Shown here one piece after another: positions 9,263 to 21,300 of a stretch of DNA of 64,000 nucleotides. Positions within the stretch are counted from its first letter, which is position 1, and each line of letters starts with the position of its first letter. Both the position numbers and the translations under genes were made by a program. The DNA is taken from assembly GCA_037783415.1 (NCBI GenBank), contig JAZGTN010000006.1, positions 3,844,001 through 3,908,000 on the forward strand, written 5' to 3'. The stretch comes from Leptasterias polaris (lineage: Eukaryota > Echinodermata > Asteroidea > Forcipulatida > Asteriidae). The notes below the pieces were generated by a model. The model searched no databases. It saw nothing but the letters and a program-made list of their open reading frames with translations, and had not been told where the DNA came from.

Positions 9263-12179
9263 GTGTATACGAAACTACTATCGTCACAGGTATTCATTTT
9301 TTGTGGCGCTGTCAAATCACTACATGGAGAATCGTAAAATATGACCTTGGCCTTACGTCACCATGACCGTTTCAACGGAATGTTTTCATTAATAATTATA
9401 CTAATATTAATTGAACATTTATATTGCGCCTTTTACATAATAATGATCCAAAGTGCATATCAAGTTTTAAAATGCACACAGTTGAAGATATTGATAAAGA
9501 AAGGGACAGTTCACCAGGCCAGTGCGCAAACCACAGTACGGGGATACGTCTGTCCTGCCAATAGAGACCTATTACGTAAGCCTATAACCCTGGCATCGGT
9601 TGTTTTGATCTTTTCAGGAGACAGACGCCTCCAAACCTACCTTCGTAAAAATCTAAACTAACTGGCAAGGCGACCGTAGAAGTAAAACAAACAGAAGACA
9701 AAAGACACAAAAGAACAAGAACTCGATTGGTGAGATACAACGACGTAAAACACAATGATTTAATTAAACTTAATTTACCTATGTTTTCTTAAAACTGTCA
9801 TCTAACTTGTTTGTTTCTGTAATTCCCCATTGATTGACGGAAATGACTTCTCACCAATGTTTATCCTTGATGTTTGCTTATTAAAAAGAACCCCTCCGAC
9901 AAACACGTTATTTGAGCAGTTTAAAAAAATACCCAAATGCGACGGGATGTGAACTTGTTTTGGGTAAGAACACGTGATATAGTTTGTGTTGAGCGCCGAG
10001 TCAGCACTGAATGGCTCGCCGAAGTGCCTTCAGATTAACCGCCAAAAGCCAAGGGTTAAAAGTTTGACGTCTGCTTATCTATATGCAAATGAACCACCAT
10101 ATCTCCCCTCTTGGCCGAAATGAATTTTCCCCCCTTTTTTTTTCTCTCGCTCGTTTTCGTTTGGGGCTGTCGTTGGGCACTGCCTCGTTACCCGAGAACA
10201 ATTTCCCCAGTGAAAACAGTTGGTTACTCCTTCTGACCAAGACGAATCGGACAAGGGAAACAAACTTTTTGTCTTCATCTCTTTCCCTGACGAGAGGAAT
10301 ATTGCAACTTCAAGACACGAAGCCCGGTGAAATGCACCGTAGGCAGGGTTGTGGAGCTTGCCTCTCGTTAACAAATGTAATTGGAAAAGGGAATTTAGTA
10401 TTTACTGCTGGAAGCTGAAAACAACTAAAAGGGTTGTTGTGGCGCAATCTCACCTTAGAAAACACACACACATACATCATTGCTTAGTTTTTCTGTGGCA
10501 ATGCTTGCGATGATTAAGACACATTTTAGGATGTAATTTAAGCGTGCAACAAATTGGTGCTCAAGTCCGAGATAGAAAACAGAAGATCCCTTTGCTGTCA
10601 CGCTGGCATCAAAACAGGTGGGTGTATTGTTAATGGAGAAATATCACTACATCCTGAACTTGTGAACTCTAACCATATTGCCATGCTTCTCCAACTGCCT
10701 GCCACTGATTATATAGAGTGCTACATTTATATGGCTATATGCCGTTAAGGAAATTAGACATTTACTGAAATCTAAAGTGGATTTATTCTGTGTAGTTTTA
10801 AAAAGAAATTTCACTAAAAAGTAACTATGGTGTCTTAAATTTTTTTTCATTCCTCATCATTGCCTTGATACGAAAGAGAACTAAGTCTGATTAAAGAAGA
10901 GGACTCCGTTTAGAATTGAAAACAAAATCCTTAATTTTAGTTTTCATTACTCACCAGAAATTGATCACTAAACAGCCGTTAGTAAATAATAATTTGGTGT
11001 TAGTAATTTCAGCCATATTGGAATGAGTTGCCGATTGCTGTTTCGTGTCAGATGGAAGTTAATCAATTTCCGTTTTTTTAATAAAAGGTATGGGAGTGTT
11101 TCTTGATTGTTCATATGCATTTCCACTGTTGGTTTTTGGTGTAAATTATGTGCCTCCTACAACCTCACACATGATTGTATAACACGTGTCTCTGCTCGAT
11201 CCTCCGTCTCGCAGCTTTCTGTTATCAATAAAGTTCTATTATTTGGACTTTTGATTAAAGAGTTGATGCTCATAATCAGATTATGGTTTCCCTGTTTTTC
11301 AACGTATGTCAAAAGAATCATTTTTGGGGTATTCCTAATCGTGTAGATTTGAGCCATCTATAAATACACACCACCGATCGAAACCTGCAACACCATGTGC
11401 ACCGGCAGCCATCCACTGAGCTTGCACCGGTTGGCATTTTGCAAACATCTCTCGTAGCTACAAAAGCCTCGGTCGTTGCTCCGTCCACGGAATTAACCCC
11501 CGCCGGCCAGGCCCATCCATAACCATCATCCCGGGGCGTAGGGATTGGCAAGATTAGTAGTCTTCACTACCTCTAATATGCTTGCCAACTCCGTCGCTCC
11601 GGCACACACACCCACGCGGACACAGAACTCACACAAAAAAGGTGAGAACAACGATACCCAAGGCCCCATAAAACCATGAATTTCCGACTCCAAAAGCACA
11701 CGGATCATAATGGTTTTGCGTTTCCAACCTTGCCGTCTGATCAAGGAGTCACCTCGCAAAAAGCTGTGGCCCCGGGTTATGTCTGGATGTAACCGCTCAA
11801 CTACTTACGTGGTTACTGCTTCATTCCTCCTGTCTTCAAGATGCAGAAAGAGAGAGAGAGAGAACGAGAGAGAGAACTCGAGTTTCTAGAAGTAGCGTAA
11901 ATCCGACGGTTCAGTAATTCAATACCGACCCGTAGTCCTAAGTTTATTTTTGAGATTTGGTTTATATTGGTATTTGGCTTGCGTGGATTTACCCGCGAAT
12001 GAGGCATGGCGTATATTACAATGCTTAAAGGTGGTCCAATATTTGGGTAATTTCCTTCACGTTTTTCTCATCGGGAACATTAAGGCCTTCCCCTGAAGTG
12101 TCATTTTGGTGAGGAATCAAACGAGTCTCATCGTGGTATTGCAAGCCTCAGTGAGTGGCCATATCTTTTTGTTTATAAT
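9263..12179. other. Non-coding DNA, no gene recognised
   Basis: Includes a moderately GC-rich block (about 9960-10400), a second block (about 11350-11780) and a GA-rich run at about 11846-11877. Frames of up to 111 codons occur on both strands of the same segments, as expected of chance frames in GC-balanced DNA, and none has a recognisable domain. A TATAAATA motif near 11358 has no supported transcript downstream. Confidence 0.45.
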
Positions 12180-12322
12180 GGGCCTTTTCCAAACCTCGTA
12201 TTTGAGTCCGGCTCCGGCCTGGGATCCTTAACCATGCAGTTGTAGAGCACTGTGCAATTTTGTCACGGTGTTTCCAACATCAAACGAAGCCCGGAGCCGA
12301 AGCCGAGGTTTAGAAAAGGCCC
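12180..12322. mobile_element. Small foldback element with GGGCCTTTTC ends
   Basis: The left end GGGCCTTTTCCAAACCTCG and the right end CGAGGTTTAGAAAAGGCCC are inverted copies with one mismatch. A second inner pair (CCGGCTCCGG with CCGGAGCCG) is offset by a short insertion. A further GGGCCTTTTCGAAAT block at about 12422 resembles the left end, so the boundaries may extend or a second relic may abut. Non-coding. Confidence 0.65.
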
Positions 12323-12967
12323 GTTGCACCGATACCACAGACCTGAATTGAAAGGAGTAATAAAAGATGCTCGCTCGTTCCCTTCAAGCAATACCTGTAT
12401 GGTCCGATTGTTAGTAACGTTGGGCCTTTTCGAAATGAAGACTTTGGCTCCACCAGTGTTTTCAGGGAAGGGGAGTTCAAATAATATTACGGATAAACCG
12501 GATATTATAAGCAGGATGCACCCTCGTCACTGCAATAAAAAGGATATACACCAAATTGCAATTTATATATCTTTGAAAACAATTCTTTCATGGGTTGGAT
12601 TGGAAAATCAACTGCCATGTATAGATTAAACATCCAAAACAAGCAGTGAGTGGAACTCTGGAATTATAATTGTAGATTATAATGGGGTCATCGTGCTATG
12701 AATGAAGAATAGTGCTCAGAGCGCTATTCGCATTCTTAAAAAAATGCATAAATGAAGCAATTTATCAGCACTGTCTGTTTTATGTTAGAAAAGGTTTGGA
12801 TACCTCTGATCGAGTCGACCAAGTCAAGTTTATTGTATGGCGTAAAAGTCTCTTCCGGGGGAAATCGGGCTGGAAACCTTGCTCATTGGGAGAAGGACCG
12901 TTACAAATAAAACTGCTGCAACAGCTAATTCTATTGTCTCATTTACATCCTCTCTGTTGCAGTATCT

Positions 12968-13166
12968 CTTTTGGTGAGCCCCCTTACCCCTTGTTCTTTT
13001 GGTGAGCCCCCTTACCCCTTGTTCTTTTGGTGAGCCCCCTTACCCCTTGTTCTTTTGGTGAGCCCCCTTATCCCCTTGTTCTTTTGGTGAGCCCTCTTAC
13101 CCCTTGTTCTTTTGGTGAGCCCCCTTACCCCTTGTTCTTTTGGTGATCCCCCTTATCCCCTTGTTC
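12968..13166. repeat. 28-bp minisatellite
   Basis: Seven units start at 12968, 12996, 13024, 13052, 13081, 13109 and 13137. Each reads CTTTTGGTGAGCCCCC, then TTACCCCTTGTT. Two units carry an inserted base (TTATCCCC), one has GCCCTC and the last has GTGATCCCC. No spacers, so not CRISPR. The ends fade into unrelated sequence. Confidence 0.93.
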
Positions 13167-13337
13167 TGAATACATTATGTCTTGTGTGTTACAGGTTTTT
13201 GTGTTGTAATTTTTAGCTCTCCAGAAAGTCTCTGCTGGTGTCGAAACGTCCAATTAACTATTTTTTTGCTTAAAATAAATTTATACTTTTGAAATTGATT
13301 GTTTTGTTTTTTTTAAATATTAAAATCCATTTGTCAC

Positions 13338-14628
13338 TGAACTATGGTTTTTAATTGGGTTGATGTTGTTTACTAAGCATGTTGTCGGACATTTTTTTTT
13401 TTTTTTTAAATCTTTTGAAGAAGAATATGGAATATCGTGGACTGATTGTTTGTGTGTAATTCGCCCTAACGAGGTTTAACTCGAGACGTTCTAGAGTATC
13501 CAATTCAATTCAAGTGTTACTGGCATTTCCTTTAAGCCCTTCCAACTGGAAAAGAGACAAGACAACAGGGGATTTCATCGTCAGCTCCATTGCTCGGAGC
13601 ATTACAACCAACACTCGTCCGGTAATTCCGCGAGATTTGCCCTCGTAATCCCGCGTTGTGCACAGCGTGTATAGAGTTAGCGCTAACTCCGCGCGAGCAA
13701 GGCCTGCGCCGTCCATCGGGGGTGGATTGGAAATCAATGCATACAGAGATAGGCGCAACTCTGGATGGGGATGTCCTGTGCAGGATTTCATTAACACGTG
13801 GTTAACCTTCGGATCCACGAGGTCCGGTATTTGTAAACAGAATTAGGGCCCGAGAAAGAAAAAACGAGGAAACTTTACCCCGTGTTTACTTGTCATCGAA
13901 CAGTTATTGATGGATCGGTGATACCCCCATGTATAACACAACAGGATGTTAACCTCGCGATCGTGCAAGCCTTGCCATTTCTTATACCCAGACGTCATTT
14001 GTAAAGTAGTATGCAAATCACACGTGTGTGTGTGTTTGTGAGGGATTTGGGGGGTATTTTCTCCAGCAACGCAGAGAGATTCCATTTCCCCTTGACCATA
14101 TTATGCAAATTCGATGATATCATAAGCCACCGAATGATTTGATTAATTGATAGAAATGTAAGAACGCGGCGAGAGGCTGACATACTAACGGTCACCCACT
14201 CCAACCAAGTTAAGAAATATACGGGAATAATCAACTGACATATACCCATTAGGGTTTGGATGTTAGCAATGACATAAATACAAAACCCAAATATTTATTC
14301 GGCTATATTACGGATCATCGCGTCATGAACAAAGACTTGAATTAATAAAAATTACTAAAAATCATTAAAAGTTACAGTTAATAAAATTACGAATTGCTAA
14401 CATAAAAGTAGACATAAAACAGTCTAGGAAATATATAAAGGGTATCTCAAAGCCCGACCTTATCGAACTCAACCACATCAATAGACATTATGCATTGACA
14501 CCAAGCCGCCATCTTAGAGGTAAACTGATGATGAAACAATGGAAACGCGCTGATTTGTACGCGCGGCGCACAAGACTGGCCAATGAACATCTTCCTTTTG
14601 ACCTCTAGGTGAGGGCGCCCTACACAAA
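13338..14628. repeat. 1,291-bp tandem duplication, copy 1
   Basis: This block is repeated immediately downstream with an exact offset of 1,291 bp. By eye I find only a base change within the T-run near 13397 (all T here, one A in copy 2) and a change in CTAGGAAAT versus CTAGGAATT near 14431. Both junctions carry the same TGA, so the break used three bases of microhomology. The unit holds two perfect octamer motifs (ATGCAAAT, near 14011 and 14103), a GACGTCAT element and TAAT sites, plus a GC-rich first half. The frames inside are mirrored in copy 2 and encode nothing I recognise. Confidence 0.95.
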
Positions 14629-15919
14629 TGAACTATGGTTTTTAATTGGGTTGATGTTGTTTACTAAGCATGTTGTCGGACATTTTTATTTTTTTTTTAA
14701 ATCTTTTGAAGAAGAATATGGAATATCGTGGACTGATTGTTTGTGTGTAATTCGCCCTAACGAGGTTTAACTCGAGACGTTCTAGAGTATCCAATTCAAT
14801 TCAAGTGTTACTGGCATTTCCTTTAAGCCCTTCCAACTGGAAAAGAGACAAGACAACAGGGGATTTCATCGTCAGCTCCATTGCTCGGAGCATTACAACC
14901 AACACTCGTCCGGTAATTCCGCGAGATTTGCCCTCGTAATCCCGCGTTGTGCACAGCGTGTATAGAGTTAGCGCTAACTCCGCGCGAGCAAGGCCTGCGC
15001 CGTCCATCGGGGGTGGATTGGAAATCAATGCATACAGAGATAGGCGCAACTCTGGATGGGGATGTCCTGTGCAGGATTTCATTAACACGTGGTTAACCTT
15101 CGGATCCACGAGGTCCGGTATTTGTAAACAGAATTAGGGCCCGAGAAAGAAAAAACGAGGAAACTTTACCCCGTGTTTACTTGTCATCGAACAGTTATTG
15201 ATGGATCGGTGATACCCCCATGTATAACACAACAGGATGTTAACCTCGCGATCGTGCAAGCCTTGCCATTTCTTATACCCAGACGTCATTTGTAAAGTAG
15301 TATGCAAATCACACGTGTGTGTGTGTTTGTGAGGGATTTGGGGGGTATTTTCTCCAGCAACGCAGAGAGATTCCATTTCCCCTTGACCATATTATGCAAA
15401 TTCGATGATATCATAAGCCACCGAATGATTTGATTAATTGATAGAAATGTAAGAACGCGGCGAGAGGCTGACATACTAACGGTCACCCACTCCAACCAAG
15501 TTAAGAAATATACGGGAATAATCAACTGACATATACCCATTAGGGTTTGGATGTTAGCAATGACATAAATACAAAACCCAAATATTTATTCGGCTATATT
15601 ACGGATCATCGCGTCATGAACAAAGACTTGAATTAATAAAAATTACTAAAAATCATTAAAAGTTACAGTTAATAAAATTACGAATTGCTAACATAAAAGT
15701 AGACATAAAACAGTCTAGGAATTATATAAAGGGTATCTCAAAGCCCGACCTTATCGAACTCAACCACATCAATAGACATTATGCATTGACACCAAGCCGC
15801 CATCTTAGAGGTAAACTGATGATGAAACAATGGAAACGCGCTGATTTGTACGCGCGGCGCACAAGACTGGCCAATGAACATCTTCCTTTTGACCTCTAGG
15901 TGAGGGCGCCCTACACAAA
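14629..15919. repeat. 1,291-bp tandem duplication, copy 2
   Basis: Direct repeat of 13338-14628 with almost complete identity, ending at CAAATGA followed by unique sequence (CGTCATATGCATAAGG). Such low divergence means a very recent duplication, gene-conversion-like homogenisation, or a false duplication from assembling two haplotypes or reads. The octamer, CRE-like and homeodomain-type motifs of copy 1 are all preserved, near 15302 and 15394 for the two octamers. Confidence 0.95.
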
Positions 15920-18206
15920 TGACGTCATATGCATAAGGTCTATAGACATTAGGCTAACAACCACCAACTGCAACTCAGTCATTGCTAAGACGCCAGCTGT
16001 AAAAACCTGTTGATTTTTTTTTTTTTTAACAACTCTGTGAGTTTGATTTATATTAAAGATTTTAATGATTATTTAAGATAAACTTAAAGAAAATCAGTAG
16101 TTAGTGATGTTGGAATTCCCTACGTTCATTTTTACCCAATGTGAATATGCCGTATGTACGACCCGTCCTTTGTCTTGTTGGCGCCAAGTTGAATACATCT
16201 TGTGTCATAGAAGTGTCACGAATCCATTATTTTCAAGAATACATTTTATTAATTGGTTTATTATTTATTTCGTATTTATTTCATTTTGCTCTGAGTAATT
16301 TTTTTCATGGAGCCGAACCGGACGAAAGATGTGTTGCTCGTATATAGTGGTAACAAACTCACACATGTTGCTTAAAACGATGAATGACGCGGTACTGTGG
16401 GTAAAACAAAATGGCGTTGCATGTGATGACGTCATTTACAAGGAGTTCACGAATGAAGATGCACGTTTCGAAAAGATGTGTTTGGACTTTTAATGACATG
16501 TCGTCCCTTTAGTATTCTTGTTTTGAGAAAATCTCCAACAAATAATGATTCCACCAGCGCAACAATAGTCATTTCTTTTTCTTGTTCTTTTGTATACACC
16601 TTGACACTTTCTATAATACTAGTCTCACACAATGACTCAATGCATTCTTTTTGGCAAATGTCATCCCTTTGTCTTCTGTCGTACTTCTTTCTCTCTTAGT
16701 AAATTGCTGGATGTCTTCGTCAACTAGCTGCTCACATCTGAAAGTCATCCATTTCTTCTGACTTAAGCCCCTTGTACGATATTTCGAATTCTTGTTGGTG
16801 TCCCCTTTCTCAGTTTTGCGCCCCAGTAGCGCCGACCTGTCTGGGGTCGAAGCCTCACCACAAGTACATTCTCTCGGGCGGGTGGGGATCAACTTACGTC
16901 CCACAAAGGCTAAAATAATGATTTTTGTGAAGAATTCATCATCTTCAAAAATGGTCATCATTTTTTAGGGGGGGGGGGGGGTAAACCACGATTAGATCCG
17001 TGGATCGTAACGGTGAGACGGGGTTTCGCGTGCGTGTTGGGGCCAGGTCGACAAATGCCGCGTGCTGGTTTTATTAGGTGAGTCATAGCCTATATAGTAT
17101 TTGTTGATAGTTTCCACTTTGAACTACTTAGGAGGACTTTCTTCTCAAGAAACGAAGAGACAAAGTAATCGTTGGTGGTTCGGTCTGACCTAAATTGATA
17201 TCTGCAGAGATGGCTACACTAAGTGGTACGCCATCAGCAAGTGTACCCCCGGTATTTGACCGAGAGAAATGACAGAAATAAGAGCTGCATTCGTGGCCGT
17301 CTCTCTTTTCAAAGGGTTACCGCCTACAACCATTTAATCTTCCCACTCTGCCATCACTGACTAACCGCTAATCACTCCGAGGTGAGTGCCTGATATTGTG
17401 CCTGTTTTTGTTTGTTGTAAATTGTTAAAGACTACAGCTCCGGGGGATAATTCTTCCTCGGCAATTCAGCATTGTTCACTGACTTTCCATCTGGTTTCTT
17501 TGGTTCAATATCTCCTGGAAAAGTTTCGTACTTGACAAACCTGTCACTTTTTGTGAAAGGTATGGTTATCGTGTTTTGTTGTTGTTGGTTCATCATTTTC
17601 TTCATTATAACCCATCGTATAATACACGAAGATCATGCACACTGAGGCATGAACCATCTTGTCTACTTTCGGAATCTGGAAGTCACGAAAATGAAATGAC
17701 GTCACAGAACCCGAGAAGCTCCATTTGCGGTAGTAAGCGTATATGACGTCAGGTGTCGGAGGGCATCGTCATATACGTCATAGTATATAACGAACCGTCG
17801 ATTTATTTGCCATGACTCGGGGGCTAAAGATGTGGTGTCGGTTTTTATGACTTAAAATATGATATAGATATACATGTTTACAAGGTCTTAGTCCCTGGGT
17901 GTGGGTAGGGGGTATGTTTGTAGGTTGTTCGCTATCATGATGTGAAGCAATCAAAGGATGAGACACTAGTGTTATTTTGCACACCTCATGTAAACGGATG
18001 TCAGGACTTGTGTTATGTCTTTATGTTCGCTAAAGATCTATATAAATAACTTATGGCGGTCTATTTCACTCTTCTAGAGTTCATATGCCTTTTTGAAACC
18101 CTGGCAACGGTTTAGGCTCCGACTTAGGTCCCGGTACGGGGGGTTAGGCAGACGGTGCCTGTAACCGGAGCCGACGCCTAAGTCGTGGTTTAGGAAGAGA
18201 TCAAAA
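15920..18206. other. Non-coding DNA with CRE-like cluster
   Basis: No gene recognised. The 116-codon minus-strand frame 16611-16961 shows no domain. A 14-base G run is at 16968-16981. Several GACGTCA words occur near 16425, 17698 and 17744. Around 18094-18195 there is a weak inverted repeat (GTTTAGGCTCCGACTTAGG with CGACGCCTAAGTCGTGGTTTAGG) that may be a decayed foldback relic. Confidence 0.45.
17696..17780. promoter_or_regulatory. Cluster of CRE-like sites with an 11-bp inverted repeat
   Basis: Within 85 bp there are two full TGACGTCA cores and one ACGTCAT half-site. Two of them sit in perfect inverted arms CGTATATGACG (17738-17748) and CGTCATATACG (17767-17777), 18 bases apart. CREB/ATF-type bZIP proteins bind such sites. 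Whether this is a working element cannot be told from sequence alone. Confidence 0.35.
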
Positions 18207-18322
18207 GTTGGTCCGTGCGGCTACGGATCGCCGCGTCATCACGCGTTTAAGTATTATGACGTCCGTAACAACACTCCAGCAACAGTCATAGCCGTAGCCC
18301 TAGCCACCAAATTGGACGGTCT
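18207..18322. repeat. Dispersed repeat with GGCTACGG and GCGTCATCA words, copy 2
   Basis: GCGGCTACGGATCGCCGCGT, then CATCACGCGTTTAAG, ATGACGTCCGTAACAACACT and AGCAACAGTCATAGCC follow the same order as the copy at 9143-9262, at roughly 75-80 percent similarity by eye. Non-coding. Confidence 0.6.
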
Positions 18323-21300
18323 TACAGCTCTGCTCTGTTGGTGAGCTTCGGAGTCGGACACGGATACCTGTTGTCTGCCAATTCAAACGTAATGTAGGGC
18401 AGTTTCTAATAATGAATATAAATGTATAAAGAGACTATACCATCGTTAAAAATGAAACAACGTAATACCGAAAAATATCCGAAAAAAGACCCACCGTTGA
18501 AACAGATTTCCTTTGTTATTATGCTCGTTTATGTAAAAACCATACCACGTGCTGTAAAGATTACACAGTCAGTGTGTAAAAAAAATTGGTGTTATATTCG
18601 AATACCTCTGTATGGAAGTTCTTTTCTTAAATAACACAGAAACCCGTCGCTGTGAAGAAAGATACCTCACGCTATAACGAGATCCTCATTGATCACACAA
18701 CCTGTAATCAATGCTCTCCTTGGCGACTCTACCATCTGATGCATCCCCAACCTCCCGCGTATTAGCCAAGATTCGAGGGACCCAAATTGACTGATAATAA
18801 TCCGGAATCAACGAGGCGATGAAGCCGTTATTTAGGCCTCGTCTCTCCCTCTTCCCCGGCCTTTGCTCTACCATGACCCCAGGTTGCGATCGATAGGAAT
18901 CAGTAGTTCTTAAACAGGCCCCTCCCTCCCGGGATCCCTCCCGCACGGTGCTCCGGAGTACAAGTCTTATGGGACGACAGTGGGGCAAGACATCTCAGCG
19001 CTTTCCCTTTGTGTGTGCGTTAAAGAAAGAGAGAGAAAAAGTCTGAGGGGCCCGAGACGAAGCAGTCAGGCGCAAGAATCTCGCTTTAGTTTGAATGCGG
19101 CCTAGACGGCACGGGCGTAGAATAAACCCCGTGACTGGGACAGTTAGAGAGCGGATCCAGCCCCTACGCCGTACGCACCGTTGGGGATAGATGGCATGAT
19201 TAGCTCGAATGGCGCTCAGTGTGGCAACTGATCATATCACATCAAGTGGTACGTGGAAGAGGAGCGCATCTTAAGGCAACCTCCTTCATACAGCATCGTC
19301 TAGGAGCGGGACTCTCGCAGATCCTCAAGTTAAATTCGTAAACCTCGTTTGCTGATGTAACCGTGAACAGTAAAAATTTCCTATTTTTAAACCAACGCTG
19401 CAATGTACTTGGATAAAATGATGTGCAAGTGAACAAGGAACTCATACCAAAGTGGGGAAAAGTGTTACCTGGTCTTATTTATATCAAACGCTGAACGACT
19501 AGAGACAAAAAGTCAAGCACAATTTCTGGTGAGTGAATTTTCAGCATTTTTACCCTTTATCACCTTTTTTTATCGTCGCTTGAATTGCAGCCTCATATCT
19601 TGTTTTTTTACCAAATAATAAATAAAATTTATTTATGTTTTTCTTTTTCTTCATATTCTTTCTTCCCGTTTTGCCCATTTGACTCGTCTTTGTTCCCCCT
19701 CCCCCATCCCTCGTGTTTCCCTGCTCGTCACCATTTATACCTTGGTCGCACCTGTCATCACGTCGACGACAGTGCCTTTGTCGTTGCCATTATTTGCTGT
19801 CGTAGTAGCCATCGTCATTATTGTCAGTGTCATTCTAAGTGCCGTCGATACTGGCATAAGTCATCCCTGCCATCCTAGTAATCTAATCTAATCTAATCTA
19901 AAAAAATATAATCATTTATTGTTTTAAGTGCACCCATACATTCATTTCAGCACACGGATAGATAGATTCATCGCCATTGCAATGATTCCGTTTATTGCCG
20001 TGTTTACTCGAATATTACCCTAGCATATTTCATTGTGATTCTAGTACAATGTATACCTCAAAACTATCTGGATTGCATTGGTGGCTGATGTTTCGTACCA
20101 TTGGCCAACAATACCTCCAACCTTTACCCATCAATTATTTCACTCAAGCGACGTGTGTATAGTTAGTTGTGACATAAAGTTCGCATTCTGCTTTCCATTA
20201 TCATGTATCTTCCACTGTTTAGTCAGTTACCAAAAGGGGTAAGTTATACCCGATATCACATCAACAAAACCACACCGGGTTGTTGTACTTTGACCAAAAT
20301 CCGTCTGCTAGATGAGTTTACGCCAGTACATGTCATTGTGCGGGCCCCGCTCAGGTCGATATCAGGAGGGCGTTACAATGAATACAGAAGTGTCGAAATA
20401 CTACAAGCACCCTTCTCCTAAACAAGCCAAACCACAATGGTCTCTCATGCCTTCTGTTGGGGGGAAACCACTGCCAATTTACACAGACAAAATACCGTTT
20501 GTGAAGGCAAGAGGGGGAGCTTGTGGCTTCGATGGCCATACACCGCCAGCCCGATCGATGATATTGCAATGAATGGGGCAGAGGGCGGGGGGGGGGGGGG
20601 GGCATGCAGACTCAAACCTCCGCCTGCAAGTTGATGACAAAATCTGAGATGGCCTCCGAAGTCCCGGTCGATAACGTGGTACGAATAGAAGTTATTCAAT
20701 GTTTTGTTGAACCTTGCTATTCTGTTAAGCAATGATGTTTGTTTTTCTCTTGGCAGAGAAGAAGTGGTTCTTTGGTTATTGTTTTCAACTATTGATGGCA
20801 GAATGCGCGCCCTAAGAAGGAGGGACGGTTGACCTGGATTCTCCTCTGTGTTTGACTATTGCACTATGAACTGCCTTTTTAAATTTCCAGTTTCAATGTC
20901 CAGTTTATTTTCAATTGAAAACTGCGCTTTGAATGTAACTGATTTAATTACTGTGAACTTAAAAGGCTGGCCACAATTGAGTTCCATTTTGATTTGAGTT
21001 TTACTTTGGTTGTATGTGATTGTCACAAACCAATGGCAGCAAATCACACGTCATTGGATCGGATTCACTGACAAAACTAGTAAAGTAATTTTTCTTTTTT
21101 CGTTAGTTGTGTCCATCACGGGATGGCTTTGTGAAGAGGGGAAAACGGACTTTTAATGTAATACATTAGGCAAGAAACAGAAGTATTGTAAGAAAATGTA
21201 CGGCTATAGTGTGAGGTCAACGCTTTCTTGAACATCAGCTATTCGTAAGATCTGTCTTACACCCCATGTGTTTGACCTTTGACATCTAAGCGAGGTATAC

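Noticed and set aside
11356..11460. TATAAATA box followed by a short ATG frame
   Set aside because: The frame ends after about 20 codons and nothing downstream looks like a gene.
13510..15540. Repeated frames of 62-102 codons in both copies of the 1,291-bp duplication
   Set aside because: They match between copies only because the DNA is duplicated; no domain or codon signature, and frames overlap on both strands.
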